Below, in pieces: positions 55,962 through 64,000 of a stretch of DNA of 64,000 bases. The notes below the pieces were generated by a model. The model worked only from the letters and a program-made list of their open reading frames with translations, was not told where the DNA came from and ran no database searches. The first letter of the stretch is position 1, and the number at the start of each line of letters is the position of its first letter. The position numbers and the translations under genes were made by a program. Source of the stretch: Providencia manganoxydans (lineage in GTDB: Bacteria > Pseudomonadota > Gammaproteobacteria > Enterobacterales > Enterobacteriaceae); assembly GCF_016618195.1 (NCBI RefSeq), contig NZ_CP067099.1:806001-870000 (forward strand), in the 5' to 3' direction.

Positions 55962-55974
55962 AGATATCCACCAG

Positions 55975-56100
55975 ATACCCGTCATACTTCGCGCCGCAGC
56001 GTTGTTGGCTTCAATCGCAGACCCTAGTCACATACTTATGTATGCTACTAGGGCTCTACTCAATCGCCGCCTAGCTGCAACACGAATTATTTAGGGTATC
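55975..56100 (+). repeat. ERIC-type element, full length (126 bp)
   Basis: Begins GATACCCGTCATACTTCGCG and ends CACGAATTATTTAGGGTATC, immediately after yedF. Confidence 0.85.
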
Positions 56101-56155
56101 CCGTTAAATATAAAACATAAAAAAATTAATTAATTGAGTTTCTAATGTAGTTCGG

Positions 56156-56665
56156 TTATTCATCTTTCCAATTTGTTAAATCAAGTACCAATTCACATTC
56201 ATCGTCTAGATACGATCCCGTTGGGATAAAACCGAGCTTTTGGTAGAACTCAAAAGGACTTTCTTCTCCTTCGCCACAACTGTTATATAGACGTGGATAA
56301 CCTTTCTTTTTTAAATAACGAATCACTTGCAGTAAAGCTTCTCGGCCAAACCCTAGTTTTTGATAGGGCTCTGCTATCATAAAACGCCATAGCATAATGC
56401 CATCATATTCGAGTTCATCATCATCTAATCCAGAGTGCAGCATGATAAAACCAACGGGAACATCATCAGCGTATATACCTCGATACCATGCACAATCTGA
56501 AAATTGAGCTTCAACAATAGAGTATGCATTATCCGCTACCATACTACGTTGTGCTTCACTAAGTGTATGGCTTAACAGACAAATTTCAGAGAAGTTATCT
56601 GCCGTAATTTTTTGCAGAGTGACAAGTGAATGTTCATCCACTTCTGGTTCGATGAGCTCTTTCAT
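56156..56665 (-). CDS. GNAT-family N-acetyltransferase
   Basis: Acetyl-CoA-dependent acyltransferase, 169 residues. The core GNAT beta-strand LWRFMIAEPYQKLGFGREAL holds the acetyl-CoA phosphate loop (QKLGFGR), and the late motif EGEESPFEFYQKLGFIPTGS is typical of the polyamine/diamine acetyltransferase subgroup (BltD/PaiA-like), as is VGFIMLHSG. Acidic surface (DDDELEYDG). The substrate is probably a polyamine or amino compound, by similarity of pattern only. No operon partner. Confidence 0.75.
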   Translation of the reverse strand: MKELIEPEVDEHSLVTLQKITADNFSEICLLSHTLSEAQRSMVADNAYSIVEAQFSDCAWYRGIYADDVPVGFIMLHSGLDDDELEYDGIMLWRFMIAEPYQKLGFGREALLQVIRYLKKKGYPRLYNSCGEGEESPFEFYQKLGFIPTGSYLDDECELVLDLTNWKDE

Positions 56666-56846
56666 AACAATTCCTGCGATTGAAGTTTGACCTTATGGTT
56701 GCGACTTGATTATTTTTGTTATTGAAATGTAATTCAGCAGAGATTTGGCGGGTAGTCAATGACTTAATAGTGGCAATGCTAGCAAGGTCTAAAAAGTGAT
56801 GGCAACACGATGAAATTGTGTTGCCAATGATAAAATAAATTGTTGA

Positions 56847-57752
56847 TTAATGTTCGGCTTCACCACCGAGGACATCAATAAGGCGAGTGATAAGTGCACT
56901 GAGTTCGCCTGTCATTAGGGCATAATCGGCATCAAAGCGCTGAGCATAATCTTCTTTGCCAATATCATCGTTTTGTTCTTTTAATGTATCACTGAATTTT
57001 AACCTTTTTAGTGAACCATCATCCGAAAGCATAAACTGTATGCGCTCTTCCCAATCTAAAGCCAATTTAGTGACTAATTTTCCAGCTTCGATATGTGTGG
57101 CTATTTCGTCGGAAATTAATTCCTGTTTTTTACAACGGATAATGCCGCCCTCCTCAAGGATGGCTTTTAATTCAGCTTCATCCATCACAGAAAAACCTTG
57201 AGGTAGGGAGCCCGAACGGATCCACTCGGTTAAAGTCAGTTCGATTGGATCTTTAAATGTGAGTGGTACTACAGGAAGTGAGCCTAGGCTTTTACGCAGC
57301 AAAGCCAAGTTGTCTTCGGCACGTTTCGCACTTGCTGCATCAACAATAATTAGCTGATTAACAGTATCAATCCATATGTAGGTTTTGCTGTATTTACTGA
57401 ATGCTCTAGGCAGTAATGCATGAACGACTTCATCTTTAAGGGAGTCTTTTTCTGTTTTTTTCAGTTTACGACCTTGGTCAGCTTCCAGTTTTTCGATTTT
57501 ATCTTGTAGTTCTTGCTTAATCACTGGAGAAGGTAACATTTTCTCTTCTTTTTTCGCGCAGATCAGAATTTGGTTACCCGCAGCATGCGTTAAAGAGTCA
57601 GAACCCTTCATTGGTGACACCCAACCTGTTTGCATCATGTCTTGGCTACCGCAAGGGTGATAGGTGAGAGGGGCAAGCTGTTTTTCTAGATCGTCAGCAC
57701 TGAGTGTCAGATCACGATTCAGACGATAGACCAATATATTCTTGAACCACAT
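56847..57752 (-). CDS. rdgC: Recombination-associated protein RdgC
   Basis: Ring-shaped dimeric DNA-binding protein that inhibits RecA and modulates recombination and replication restart. The start [14 protein letters not shown], the phrase [19 protein letters not shown] and the end [16 protein letters not shown] match the family. Length 301 (E. coli 303). It is divergent from mak, as in E. coli. Confidence 0.95.
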   Translation of the reverse strand: MWFKNILVYRLNRDLTLSADDLEKQLAPLTYHPCGSQDMMQTGWVSPMKGSDSLTHAAGNQILICAKKEEKMLPSPVIKQELQDKIEKLEADQGRKLKKTEKDSLKDEVVHALLPRAFSKYSKTYIWIDTVNQLIIVDAASAKRAEDNLALLRKSLGSLPVVPLTFKDPIELTLTEWIRSGSLPQGFSVMDEAELKAILEEGGIIRCKKQELISDEIATHIEAGKLVTKLALDWEERIQFMLSDDGSLKRLKFSDTLKEQNDDIGKEDYAQRFDADYALMTGELSALITRLIDVLGGEAEH

Positions 57753-57926
57753 GAAAAACCTACCTTTGTTGATGGATTGCCTATTTTAGCCGATGGCTAT
57801 GATAACGAATTGTCTGTTATTAAGCGAAAAAAAATGCCCTATCACATAATTTATTACGTGTAGCAGTATTAATGGCATGTTTTCTATACACTATAAGTAC
57901 AGAACGAATACTCAGGTGGAGCAACG

Positions 57927-58835
57927 ATGAGAATTGGAATTGATCTCGGTGGTACTAAGATTGAAGTTATCGCACTGGATGATGATGGTGAGACTTTATT
58001 TAGAAAACGGGTCGCGACGCCTCGTGGTGATTATCAAGCAACGCTAAATGCAATTGTGAGTTTAGTTAGCGATGCAGAATTAGCAACAGGGCAAAAAGGC
58101 ACTGTTGGTGTCGGTATTCCAGGTACATTATCTCCAGTAACAGGACGGGTGAAGAATGCAAATTCAACATGGTTGAATGGGCAGTTTTTTGATGCGGATT
58201 TAGCCAAGCTGCTAGGACGCCCCGTAAAAGTGGCGAATGATGCGAATTGTCTTGCCGTATCAGAGGCCGTTGATGGCGCAGGCAAAGGCGCTAAAGTCGT
58301 GTTTGCCGTTATTATTGGGACTGGATGCGGAGCAGGAATTGCAATTAATGGGCAAGTGCACTCAGGGGGAAATGGTGTCGCTGGGGAATGGGGGCATAAC
58401 CCACTACCTTGGCAAGATGAACAAGACCATGCATTTCTTCAGGGTGAACAATGTTATTGCGGTTTAGTTGGCTGTACCGAGCTTTTTGTTTCTGGAACGG
58501 GGTTCATGAGTGACTATCGCAAGTATACAGGTGAAACAAAAACAGGTTCAGAGATTATTGAATTGATTGGGGCAGGTGATCAACATGCGACGTCTGTGAT
58601 GCATAACTATCAGTCGCGTCTTGCAAGAGCATTGGCCCAAGCCATTAATATGTTAGATCCTGATGTTATTGTGCTTGGTGGGGGAATGAGCAACGTCGAT
58701 AATTTATATCAAACATTACCGCCATTAATTAGAAATTGGGTATTTGGACGTGAATGTGATACACCAATTCGCAAAGCAGTGCATGGCGATTCGAGTGGTG
58801 TACGTGGTGCTGCGTGGTTGTGGCCGCAAAATTAG
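57927..58835 (+). CDS. mak: Fructokinase Mak (ROK family)
   Basis: ROK-family sugar kinase that phosphorylates fructose, and less well mannose. [20 protein letters not shown] binds phosphate, [15 protein letters not shown] is the adenosine site, and ROK zinc-binding cysteines occur in [35 protein letters not shown] ends the chain as in E. coli. Length 302, equal to E. coli Mak. Confidence 0.95.
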   Translation: MRIGIDLGGTKIEVIALDDDGETLFRKRVATPRGDYQATLNAIVSLVSDAELATGQKGTVGVGIPGTLSPVTGRVKNANSTWLNGQFFDADLAKLLGRPVKVANDANCLAVSEAVDGAGKGAKVVFAVIIGTGCGAGIAINGQVHSGGNGVAGEWGHNPLPWQDEQDHAFLQGEQCYCGLVGCTELFVSGTGFMSDYRKYTGETKTGSEIIELIGAGDQHATSVMHNYQSRLARALAQAINMLDPDVIVLGGGMSNVDNLYQTLPPLIRNWVFGRECDTPIRKAVHGDSSGVRGAAWLWPQN

Positions 58836-58927
58836 GTATGACAATGATGACTTTTTGTGACTTATATTCAATTAAATCAATCTAATTAAGATAGGTAGTG
58901 ACTTCACTTTATATCAAGTGCACTGTT

Positions 58928-59058
58928 TACATTCGTCACGCTGCAAGTTGCAGCGCTTTTCGTTTAGGTATAGGGCTATCCGAGGCCACATACTTATATA
59001 TGTACAGCGAGATAATATCACTTGCTGCTTAGCTGCACCTCGAATTACTTAAAATCTA
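58928..59058 (+). repeat. ERIC-type element (about 131 bp)
   Basis: Begins TACATTCGTCACGCTGCAAG and ends CTCGAATTACTTAAAATCTA, between mak and cpdB. Ends are more diverged than in other copies. Confidence 0.65.
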
Positions 59059-59136
59059 TGAAGATCTTAAAATAGGGTTTTGAGCACTTTTCTGACTAAA
59101 AATGATTTTGCATCAATTTGTGTAGAGGAATTACAG

Positions 59137-61086
59137 ATGAATAATATCTTTAAACTGTCGGCGCTAGCTTTGTTTATCACATTGAATGCCAATGCTGCGA
59201 CAGTTGATTTACGTGTTATGGAAACGTCTGACATTCATAGTAACTTGATTGATTTTGATTATTATAAGGATAAATCAACAGATCAGTTTGGGTTAGTTCG
59301 AACTGCAAGTTTGATTAAAGCGGCTAAAGCTGAAGTAACTAATGCTGTGTTGGTGGATAACGGTGACTTAATTCAGGGCAGCCCATTAGCAGACTACATG
59401 GCAGCGAAAGGCATCGAAGAAGGGGGATCCCATCCAGCCCATAGTTTAATGAATACCATGGGGTATACCGTAGGTAACTTTGGTAACCATGAATTTAATT
59501 TTGGGTTGGATTACCTGAAAAAAGCCATTGCTGGCGCTAAATTTCCTTATATAAACGCGAATATTATTGATGCTAAAACGGGGGAAAACTTTTTTACACC
59601 TTATATTATCGTTGATACGCCAGTTAAAGATCGTGACGGCAAAGAGCATAACTTGAAGATTGGCTATATAGGTTTTGTTCCACCACAGATTATGATTTGG
59701 GACAAACCAAACTTAAGCGGTAAAGTTACCGTCAATGATATTACTGAAACCGCCAAAAAATTTGTGCCGCAAATGAAGAAAGAAGGTGCCGACATCATTG
59801 TCGCGATCCCGCACTCAGGCTTCTCTCAAGAGCCATATAAAGCGATGGCTGAAAATTCCGTTTATTACCTGAGCGATGTTCCGGATATTAATGCCATTAT
59901 GTTTGGTCATTCACATGGTGTATTTCCAAGCAAGGAATTTGCAAATATTAAAGGGGTCGACATTGCCAAAGGAACGGTTAATGGGATCCCTGCTGTTATG
60001 CCTGGGCAATGGGGCGATCACCTTGGTGTCGTTGATTTGGTATTAAACAATGATGACGGGAGCTGGAAAGTTGTTGATGCAAATGCACAGGCACGCCCTG
60101 TTTATGATAAAGCTAATAAAAAACCATTAGTTGAGCGTGATAATGAATTGGCTAAAATCATTGATAAACCACACAATGAGACGCGTCAATTTGTTAGCAA
60201 ACTGATCGGTAAAGCTTCTGACAATATGTACAGCTATTTGGCCTTAGTTCAAAGTGATCCAACGGTTCAGATCGTGAATGATGCCCAAATTGATTACACC
60301 AAACACTATATTCAAGGTGATCCTGATCTAGCCGATCTGCCTGTTTTAGCTGCTGCTGCACCATTTAAAGTCGGAGGAAGGAAAAATGCACCGGATGAAT
60401 TTGTTGAAGTAGAAAAGGGCGATTTAACTTTCCGTAATGCCGCAGATTTGTATTTATATCCTAATACGTTAGTTGTAGTGAAAGCGACAGGCGCAGAAGT
60501 GATTGAATGGCTTGAGTGCTCTGCTGGTATGTTTAATCGTATTGATCCTCAATCGACATCCCCTCAAAGCCTAATTAATTGGGATGGTTTTAGAACTTAT
60601 AATTTCGACACTATTAGTGGGGTTAATTATCAAATAGACCTGACTCAACCTGCAAAATATGATGTAGATTGTCAGCCTGTAAATCCTCAATCTAATCGAA
60701 TTAAAAATGTGACTTATCAAGGTAAGCCAATCGATCCTAAAGCCAGCTTCTTAGTCGCAACCAATAATTATAGGGCTTACGGTGGTAAATTTGCTGGAAC
60801 GGGAGATAGCCATATCGCATTTGCTTCACCTGATGAAAACCGTTCAATACTTGCTTCTTATATTGCGAAGGTTTCTAAACAACAGGGCCAGGTTGCAAGT
60901 AAGGCTGACAATAATTGGTCTTTCTTACCGATTAAGACCGATAAGCAACTGGATATTCGTTTTGAGACATCTCCTACTGAGAAAGCTGCAACATTTATTA
61001 AGCAGCATTCATTGTATTCAGTAAAACAAGTTGGAACAGATAGCATAGGTTTTGCTATTTACCAAATTAATTTAACTGAAAAATAA
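59137..61086 (+). CDS. cpdB: 2',3'-cyclic-nucleotide 2'-phosphodiesterase / 3'-nucleotidase
   Basis: Periplasmic metallophosphoesterase that hydrolyses 2',3'-cyclic nucleotides and 3'-nucleotides, allowing their salvage. A signal peptide is present at residues 1-21 ([14 protein letters not shown]). The metallophosphatase motifs [38 protein letters not shown] and FGHSHGVFP occupy the first half, and the C-terminal 5'-nucleotidase domain has [22 protein letters not shown] use ATG 59137 ([15 protein letters not shown] upstream), giving 649 residues (E. coli 647). Confidence 0.95.
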   Translation: MNNIFKLSALALFITLNANAATVDLRVMETSDIHSNLIDFDYYKDKSTDQFGLVRTASLIKAAKAEVTNAVLVDNGDLIQGSPLADYMAAKGIEEGGSHPAHSLMNTMGYTVGNFGNHEFNFGLDYLKKAIAGAKFPYINANIIDAKTGENFFTPYIIVDTPVKDRDGKEHNLKIGYIGFVPPQIMIWDKPNLSGKVTVNDITETAKKFVPQMKKEGADIIVAIPHSGFSQEPYKAMAENSVYYLSDVPDINAIMFGHSHGVFPSKEFANIKGVDIAKGTVNGIPAVMPGQWGDHLGVVDLVLNNDDGSWKVVDANAQARPVYDKANKKPLVERDNELAKIIDKPHNETRQFVSKLIGKASDNMYSYLALVQSDPTVQIVNDAQIDYTKHYIQGDPDLADLPVLAAAAPFKVGGRKNAPDEFVEVEKGDLTFRNAADLYLYPNTLVVVKATGAEVIEWLECSAGMFNRIDPQSTSPQSLINWDGFRTYNFDTISGVNYQIDLTQPAKYDVDCQPVNPQSNRIKNVTYQGKPIDPKASFLVATNNYRAYGGKFAGTGDSHIAFASPDENRSILASYIAKVSKQQGQVASKADNNWSFLPIKTDKQLDIRFETSPTEKAATFIKQHSLYSVKQVGTDSIGFAIYQINLTEK

Positions 61087-61129
61087 GTGAAATATAATTA
61101 AATATAGATGTCCTATTAATAAATAGAAT

Positions 61130-61180
61130 CCCTCGTTATTATTGATATTGTGTTAATAGTAACGGAGGGGTTTATTTTAT
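61130..61180 (+). terminator. cpdB terminator
   Basis: An imperfect long stem from CCCTCGTTATTATT to AATAGTAACGGAGGG, followed by GTTTATTTTAT. It lies 44 bp past the cpdB stop. Confidence 0.65.
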
Positions 61181-61960
61181 GTGGTTTTTTAAAGTTAAAA
61201 ATATAAAAATGTATGTGGTTATGTGTAAAGAAAATCAAATTAAATGAGATATCAATTTATATAAAAAAATTAAACATTAATTTTTTTATATATTTTATAA
61301 TTAAATTAATTTTTAAGGAAAGTTCCAAAATCATTTTTAATGATGATCAAATTTTAATCTTTTTAATTTACAAGACTTACTTGTTTTATTTATTTACCCA
61401 TTATTGATTGATTAAAATAAGAGCGTCTGAAATAGATTCGATTGTGTTATACACGCCTAAAGGAATGTGAGAGAAATGTTGTTTATGTAAAAAACAGATG
61501 CCATTACTGTGATTTTTTAAATGATAAGTGATTTTTTGCATAGAGCAATCATTAATTAACCGTTATTTTATGATGTGTTTATAGTCAAAAAAAGAAACTC
61601 ATAATATAGGTAATAATAATTATTATCTAAAAATGTAGCTAAGATAATATATATTTAAACATAAAATTGGTTTTTTTGGTGTTAATGTCGATTTTTCGAT
61701 TTAAAGTAGGTTTTTAAGCCTATTTATCTCTATCTAATTTACAAAAATAGTTGTTAATTCTGGCTTGCTGTTTATTGATAACATTATGTTTTTATTGGTT
61801 TTGTTTATTGTTGATTCATTTCAGTGTTACCAATTAATTAAACTTCTTTACCTACTCGTGAATGAGTGAGGTTATTTGTTTTTAAACTCTGGATACGTAA
61901 TATATTGGACATCAACTAATCTGAATCAAAGCATGAATAATAAATTCAGAGGTACCAGAC
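61181..61960. other. AT-rich region before the fimbrial operon
   Basis: About 780 bp without a believable gene; a 64-codon Ile/Lys/Phe-rich ORF is composition noise. It is expected to hold the fimbrial promoter. No site-specific recombinase and no long inverted repeats of a phase switch were found by eye. Confidence 0.45.
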
Positions 61961-62236
61961 ATGGAAATTGAAAGATATAAATACTCATTATCAATTGGTC
62001 AAAGAATTAAATCACTCAGATTACAAAATGGTTGGAGTGGTGAAATGCTAGGTAAAGTAACAGGAATAAGCCAACAGCAAATTTCCCGTTTTGAACGTGG
62101 CATAAATAGAATTGATGTTGAATCATTAGCTAAATTTGCTAATGCATTTAATGTGAATATCGTAGTTTTATTATCTGATTATGACAAGACTATTTACGAC
62201 AAAAATATATTTGTTGCAAATACCTTAGTTATTTAA
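61961..62236 (+). CDS. MrpJ-like XRE-family fimbrial regulator
   Basis: Small helix-turn-helix protein, 91 residues. Residues 10-65 form an XRE domain: SIGQRIKSLRLQNGWSGEML then GISQQQISRFERGINRID. The SQQQxSRxERG text is characteristic of MrpJ-type regulators linked to chaperone-usher operons of Proteus and Providencia; there they repress flagellar genes and link adhesion to motility. In P. mirabilis mrpJ ends its operon; here the gene heads it, 116 bp before the major subunit. The start is ATG 61961 with AGAGGT upstream. The role in motility is inference. Confidence 0.82.
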   Translation: MEIERYKYSLSIGQRIKSLRLQNGWSGEMLGKVTGISQQQISRFERGINRIDVESLAKFANAFNVNIVVLLSDYDKTIYDKNIFVANTLVI

Positions 62237-62352
62237 TTTCTGGAAGTAATATTAAAAGGACTTAGTACAACTTTAGTTATCAATATGTGTAGTTAATCAT
62301 CCTTATTTTAATAATAAAGGATAGGACTCGTTTTATCTTACAAAGGTCAAAT

Positions 62353-62865
62353 ATGAAAAAATCTCTTTTGGTTTTATTAGTTGCATCTTCAATTTCAGCA
62401 TCAGTTATGGCGGCAGATGGTGTTATTACATTTAATGGTGAGATTACTGCGACAACTTGTGATATCACTTCAGATAATGGCGGTAAAGACTTCACCGTTA
62501 CTTTACCAAAAGTATCTACGACAGCATTAGCAAACGCTGGTGATATCGCTGGTGTAACTCAGTTTTCATTGAAGTTGGCAAACTGTACTTCAAACGTTGC
62601 TGTTGCAGCGAGCTTTGAAAATACAACCAGCACTGATGCAAGTAATGGTAACTTGAATCCAACAACCGGCCCAGCAGGTGTACAGATCCGTTTAGCTGAC
62701 TCTGTTGGTACTCAGACAAAAGTAAACGGTGGTCCAGCTGGTCAAACGAATATCGTTGCAGGCAGTGCAACTCTGCCATTCCAAGCTTACTACTTTGCGA
62801 AAACTCCAGTAACTAACGCTGGCGTTGTTACTGCTCAAGTGAATTATACAATCGCATATCCATAA
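62353..62865 (+). CDS. Type 1-like fimbrial major subunit
   Basis: Pilin secreted through the chaperone-usher pathway. A signal peptide is at residues 1-20 (SLLVLLVASSISASVMA, then ADGV). The mature pilin has the conserved disulfide pair in TATTCDITSD and KLANCTSNV, a threonine/alanine-rich body, and a C-terminal beta-strand (AQVNYTIAYP) that fits the chaperone donor-strand groove. Length 170, typical of FimA-like subunits. It is preceded by an AAGG-type ribosome site, and a 206-bp gap leads to the chaperone. Confidence 0.9.
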   Translation: MKKSLLVLLVASSISASVMAADGVITFNGEITATTCDITSDNGGKDFTVTLPKVSTTALANAGDIAGVTQFSLKLANCTSNVAVAASFENTTSTDASNGNLNPTTGPAGVQIRLADSVGTQTKVNGGPAGQTNIVAGSATLPFQAYYFAKTPVTNAGVVTAQVNYTIAYP

Positions 62866-63071
62866 TAGCAGAATTATCAGGAAGAGAAATCTTCCTGATA
62901 TAAATGATCTAAAAAGTGGAAATATAATTTCCACTTTTTAGTATCAATATAATTAATCATTGATTATAAGTTTTATTTTTTATTATTTGGCAAAATGAAA
63001 GCTCTATTGTTTCTTGATGCTATATAAAAATACTATTTTAGTAAATAAGATAATTTTAAGGTTAAGTCATT

Positions 63072-63833
63072 ATGATAACTCGAGCATCAATTATAAAGAA
63101 ATTTATTTTATTCATTTCATTATTCATTTCATTATTCATTATATCGACGCCGATTTATGCTAGTGTAATTATTAATGGCACTCGTGTTATTTATAATGAA
63201 AAATCTAAGAGTAAAATTGCACAACTTGTTAATGAAAATAAATGGCCTGCTCTTGTTCAAGTATGGCTAGATAACGGTGATCCTAATGAATCACCCGAGA
63301 ATATTAAAACGCCATTTGCTATCACTCCGCCTATTTTTAAAATGGGACCTGGTTCAGGTCAAAATTTGCGTATAACCTACCTTGGTGAGTCATTACCTAA
63401 AGATAAAGAATCTATTTATTATATGAATGTACTGGAAGTGCCACCAGAAGATCAAGATGCAATTGAAAAGCAACAAAATACTATGCAAATCGCTATTCGG
63501 ACAAGGATCAAATTATTTTTTAGACCTGAAGGAATTGGCATGCCCGCATTGCTAAATGAAAAACTCAATTTTTCATTTGAAAAAACAGCTAAAGGTAATC
63601 AAGTATTAGTAAAAAATAACTCACCTTGGTATATCACCTTTCAAGATGTTTCAATTTCAAACGGTTCAAAAAAATTAAAACTTGAAGGAAATATGGTTGC
63701 ACCATTTTCAACTATCTCACTAGGTAATGAAAATGGTAATTCGATACCAAATGAATTTATTAACTCTAAAAAAGTGAACTACAGCATAATTAATGATTAT
63801 GGCGGTGTGGATCCCTACGAATCAAATATATAA
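63072..63833 (+). CDS. Periplasmic fimbrial chaperone (PapD family)
   Basis: Two-domain immunoglobulin-like chaperone that holds pilin subunits by donor-strand complementation. A long hydrophobic signal (about residues 10-30, ending TPIYA) is followed by SVIINGTRVIYNEKSKSKIA, with conserved Arg/Lys anchors near the cleft. WPALVQVWLDNGDP, PFAITPPIFKMGPGSGQNLRI and ESIYYMNVLEVPP are family blocks, and IKLFFRPEGI opens domain 2. Length 253. The usher gene starts 15 bp after the stop. Confidence 0.93.
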   Translation: MITRASIIKKFILFISLFISLFIISTPIYASVIINGTRVIYNEKSKSKIAQLVNENKWPALVQVWLDNGDPNESPENIKTPFAITPPIFKMGPGSGQNLRITYLGESLPKDKESIYYMNVLEVPPEDQDAIEKQQNTMQIAIRTRIKLFFRPEGIGMPALLNEKLNFSFEKTAKGNQVLVKNNSPWYITFQDVSISNGSKKLKLEGNMVAPFSTISLGNENGNSIPNEFINSKKVNYSIINDYGGVDPYESNI

Positions 63834-63848
63834 TTAAATGGTATTGAT

Positions 63849-64000
63849 ATGAAAATTAAATTAATATTTTTATTTATTTCCTTATCTTTTGGAGCTGGTC
63901 GGTTTGCACTCGCCGTAGAACAAAATCAGAATGAAAAAAAATATTCATATAATGAAGGTTTTCTGGTTGGTAACGCAAAGTCAATTTCTATAGATAAACT
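63849..64000 (+). CDS. Fimbrial outer-membrane usher (3' part outside window)
   Basis: The start of a FimD/PapC-type usher, cut by the right edge. The first 51 codons show a signal peptide (KIKLIFLFISLSFGAGRFAL, cleavage near ALA-VEQ) followed by YSYNEGFLVGNAKSISIDKL, which matches the N-terminal usher pattern FN..FL.G....DLS. The start is ATG 63849. Its place 15 bp after the chaperone stop is the standard order of chaperone-usher operons. Confidence 0.8.
   Translation, partial: MKIKLIFLFISLSFGAGRFALAVEQNQNEKKYSYNEGFLVGNAKSISIDK

Noticed and set aside
61213..61407. 64-residue ORF before the fimbrial operon
   Set aside because: Composition is the Ile/Lys/Phe/Tyr bias expected from AT-rich noncoding DNA; no ribosome site.
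61087..61960. Invertible fimbrial promoter switch
   Set aside because: No fimB/mrpI-type recombinase in the window, and no long inverted repeats found by eye. Elements beyond the window cannot be excluded.

Overview
The window is a stretch of chromosome from a low-GC enterobacterium, most likely Providencia or a close relative in the Morganellaceae. Three things point there. The backbone follows the E. coli 0-minute order (ettA, slt, trpR, yjjX, gpmB, rob, creA, arcA, thrLABC, yaaA, talB, mog, satP, dnaKJ, nhaAR, rpsT, ribF, ileS, lspA, fkpB, ispH, dapB, carAB). The DNA is AT-rich. The accessory genes are of Proteus/Providencia type: a membrane-anchored CcmA bactofilin, an MrpJ-like fimbrial regulator, and many ERIC-type intergenic palindromes. 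The species assignment is inference from gene content, not from a database search.

Layout. 1-4144: an iron-uptake cluster with a TonB-dependent siderophore receptor (cut by the left edge), a periplasmic binding protein and an unusual SUMF1/FGE-like protein. 4245-14001: ettA, ccmA bactofilin, slt, trpR with its operator, yjjX, gpmB, rob, creA, arcA. 14790-19631: thr operon with leader peptide and attenuator. 20036-22219: accessory insertion between thrC and yaaA holding two secreted Gly-Gly-Asn repeat proteins and an aldo/keto reductase. 22404-32772: yaaA, talB, mog, satP, dnaK-dnaJ behind a sigma-32 promoter, nhaA-nhaR, rpsT. 33362-39207: ribF-ileS-lspA-fkpB-ispH. 39251-41004: HAD phosphatase and an orphan TerC. 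41424-47090: dapB, carA-carB with an ArgR-like box. 47280-53104: a small secreted unknown, a MerR regulator with tandem TipAS-like domains, yghB, metC, and exbB-exbD behind a Fur box. 53105-54510: a gene-free AT-rich stretch with an isolated strong terminator. 54511-61086: yedE-yedF, GNAT acetyltransferase, rdgC, mak, cpdB. 61961-64000: start of a chaperone-usher fimbrial operon, with the usher cut by the right edge.

How the parts connect. The receptor and binding protein at the left edge need energy from TonB-ExbB-ExbD, and exbBD is also in the window under a convincing Fur site. aspartokinase/homoserine dehydrogenase (thrA), thrB, thrC and dapB are branches of aspartate-family synthesis, and metC belongs to methionine synthesis. 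Three genes (ettA, rpsT, carA) start with UUG. About 16 ERIC-type elements or remnants sit between genes, several of them bracketing single genes or operons or lying inside probable 5' leaders. The most unusual items are the GGN-repeat secreted pair, the FGE-like third gene of the iron cluster, the tandem-TipAS MerR gene with a recognisable operator, and the empty AT-rich region with an orphan terminator.
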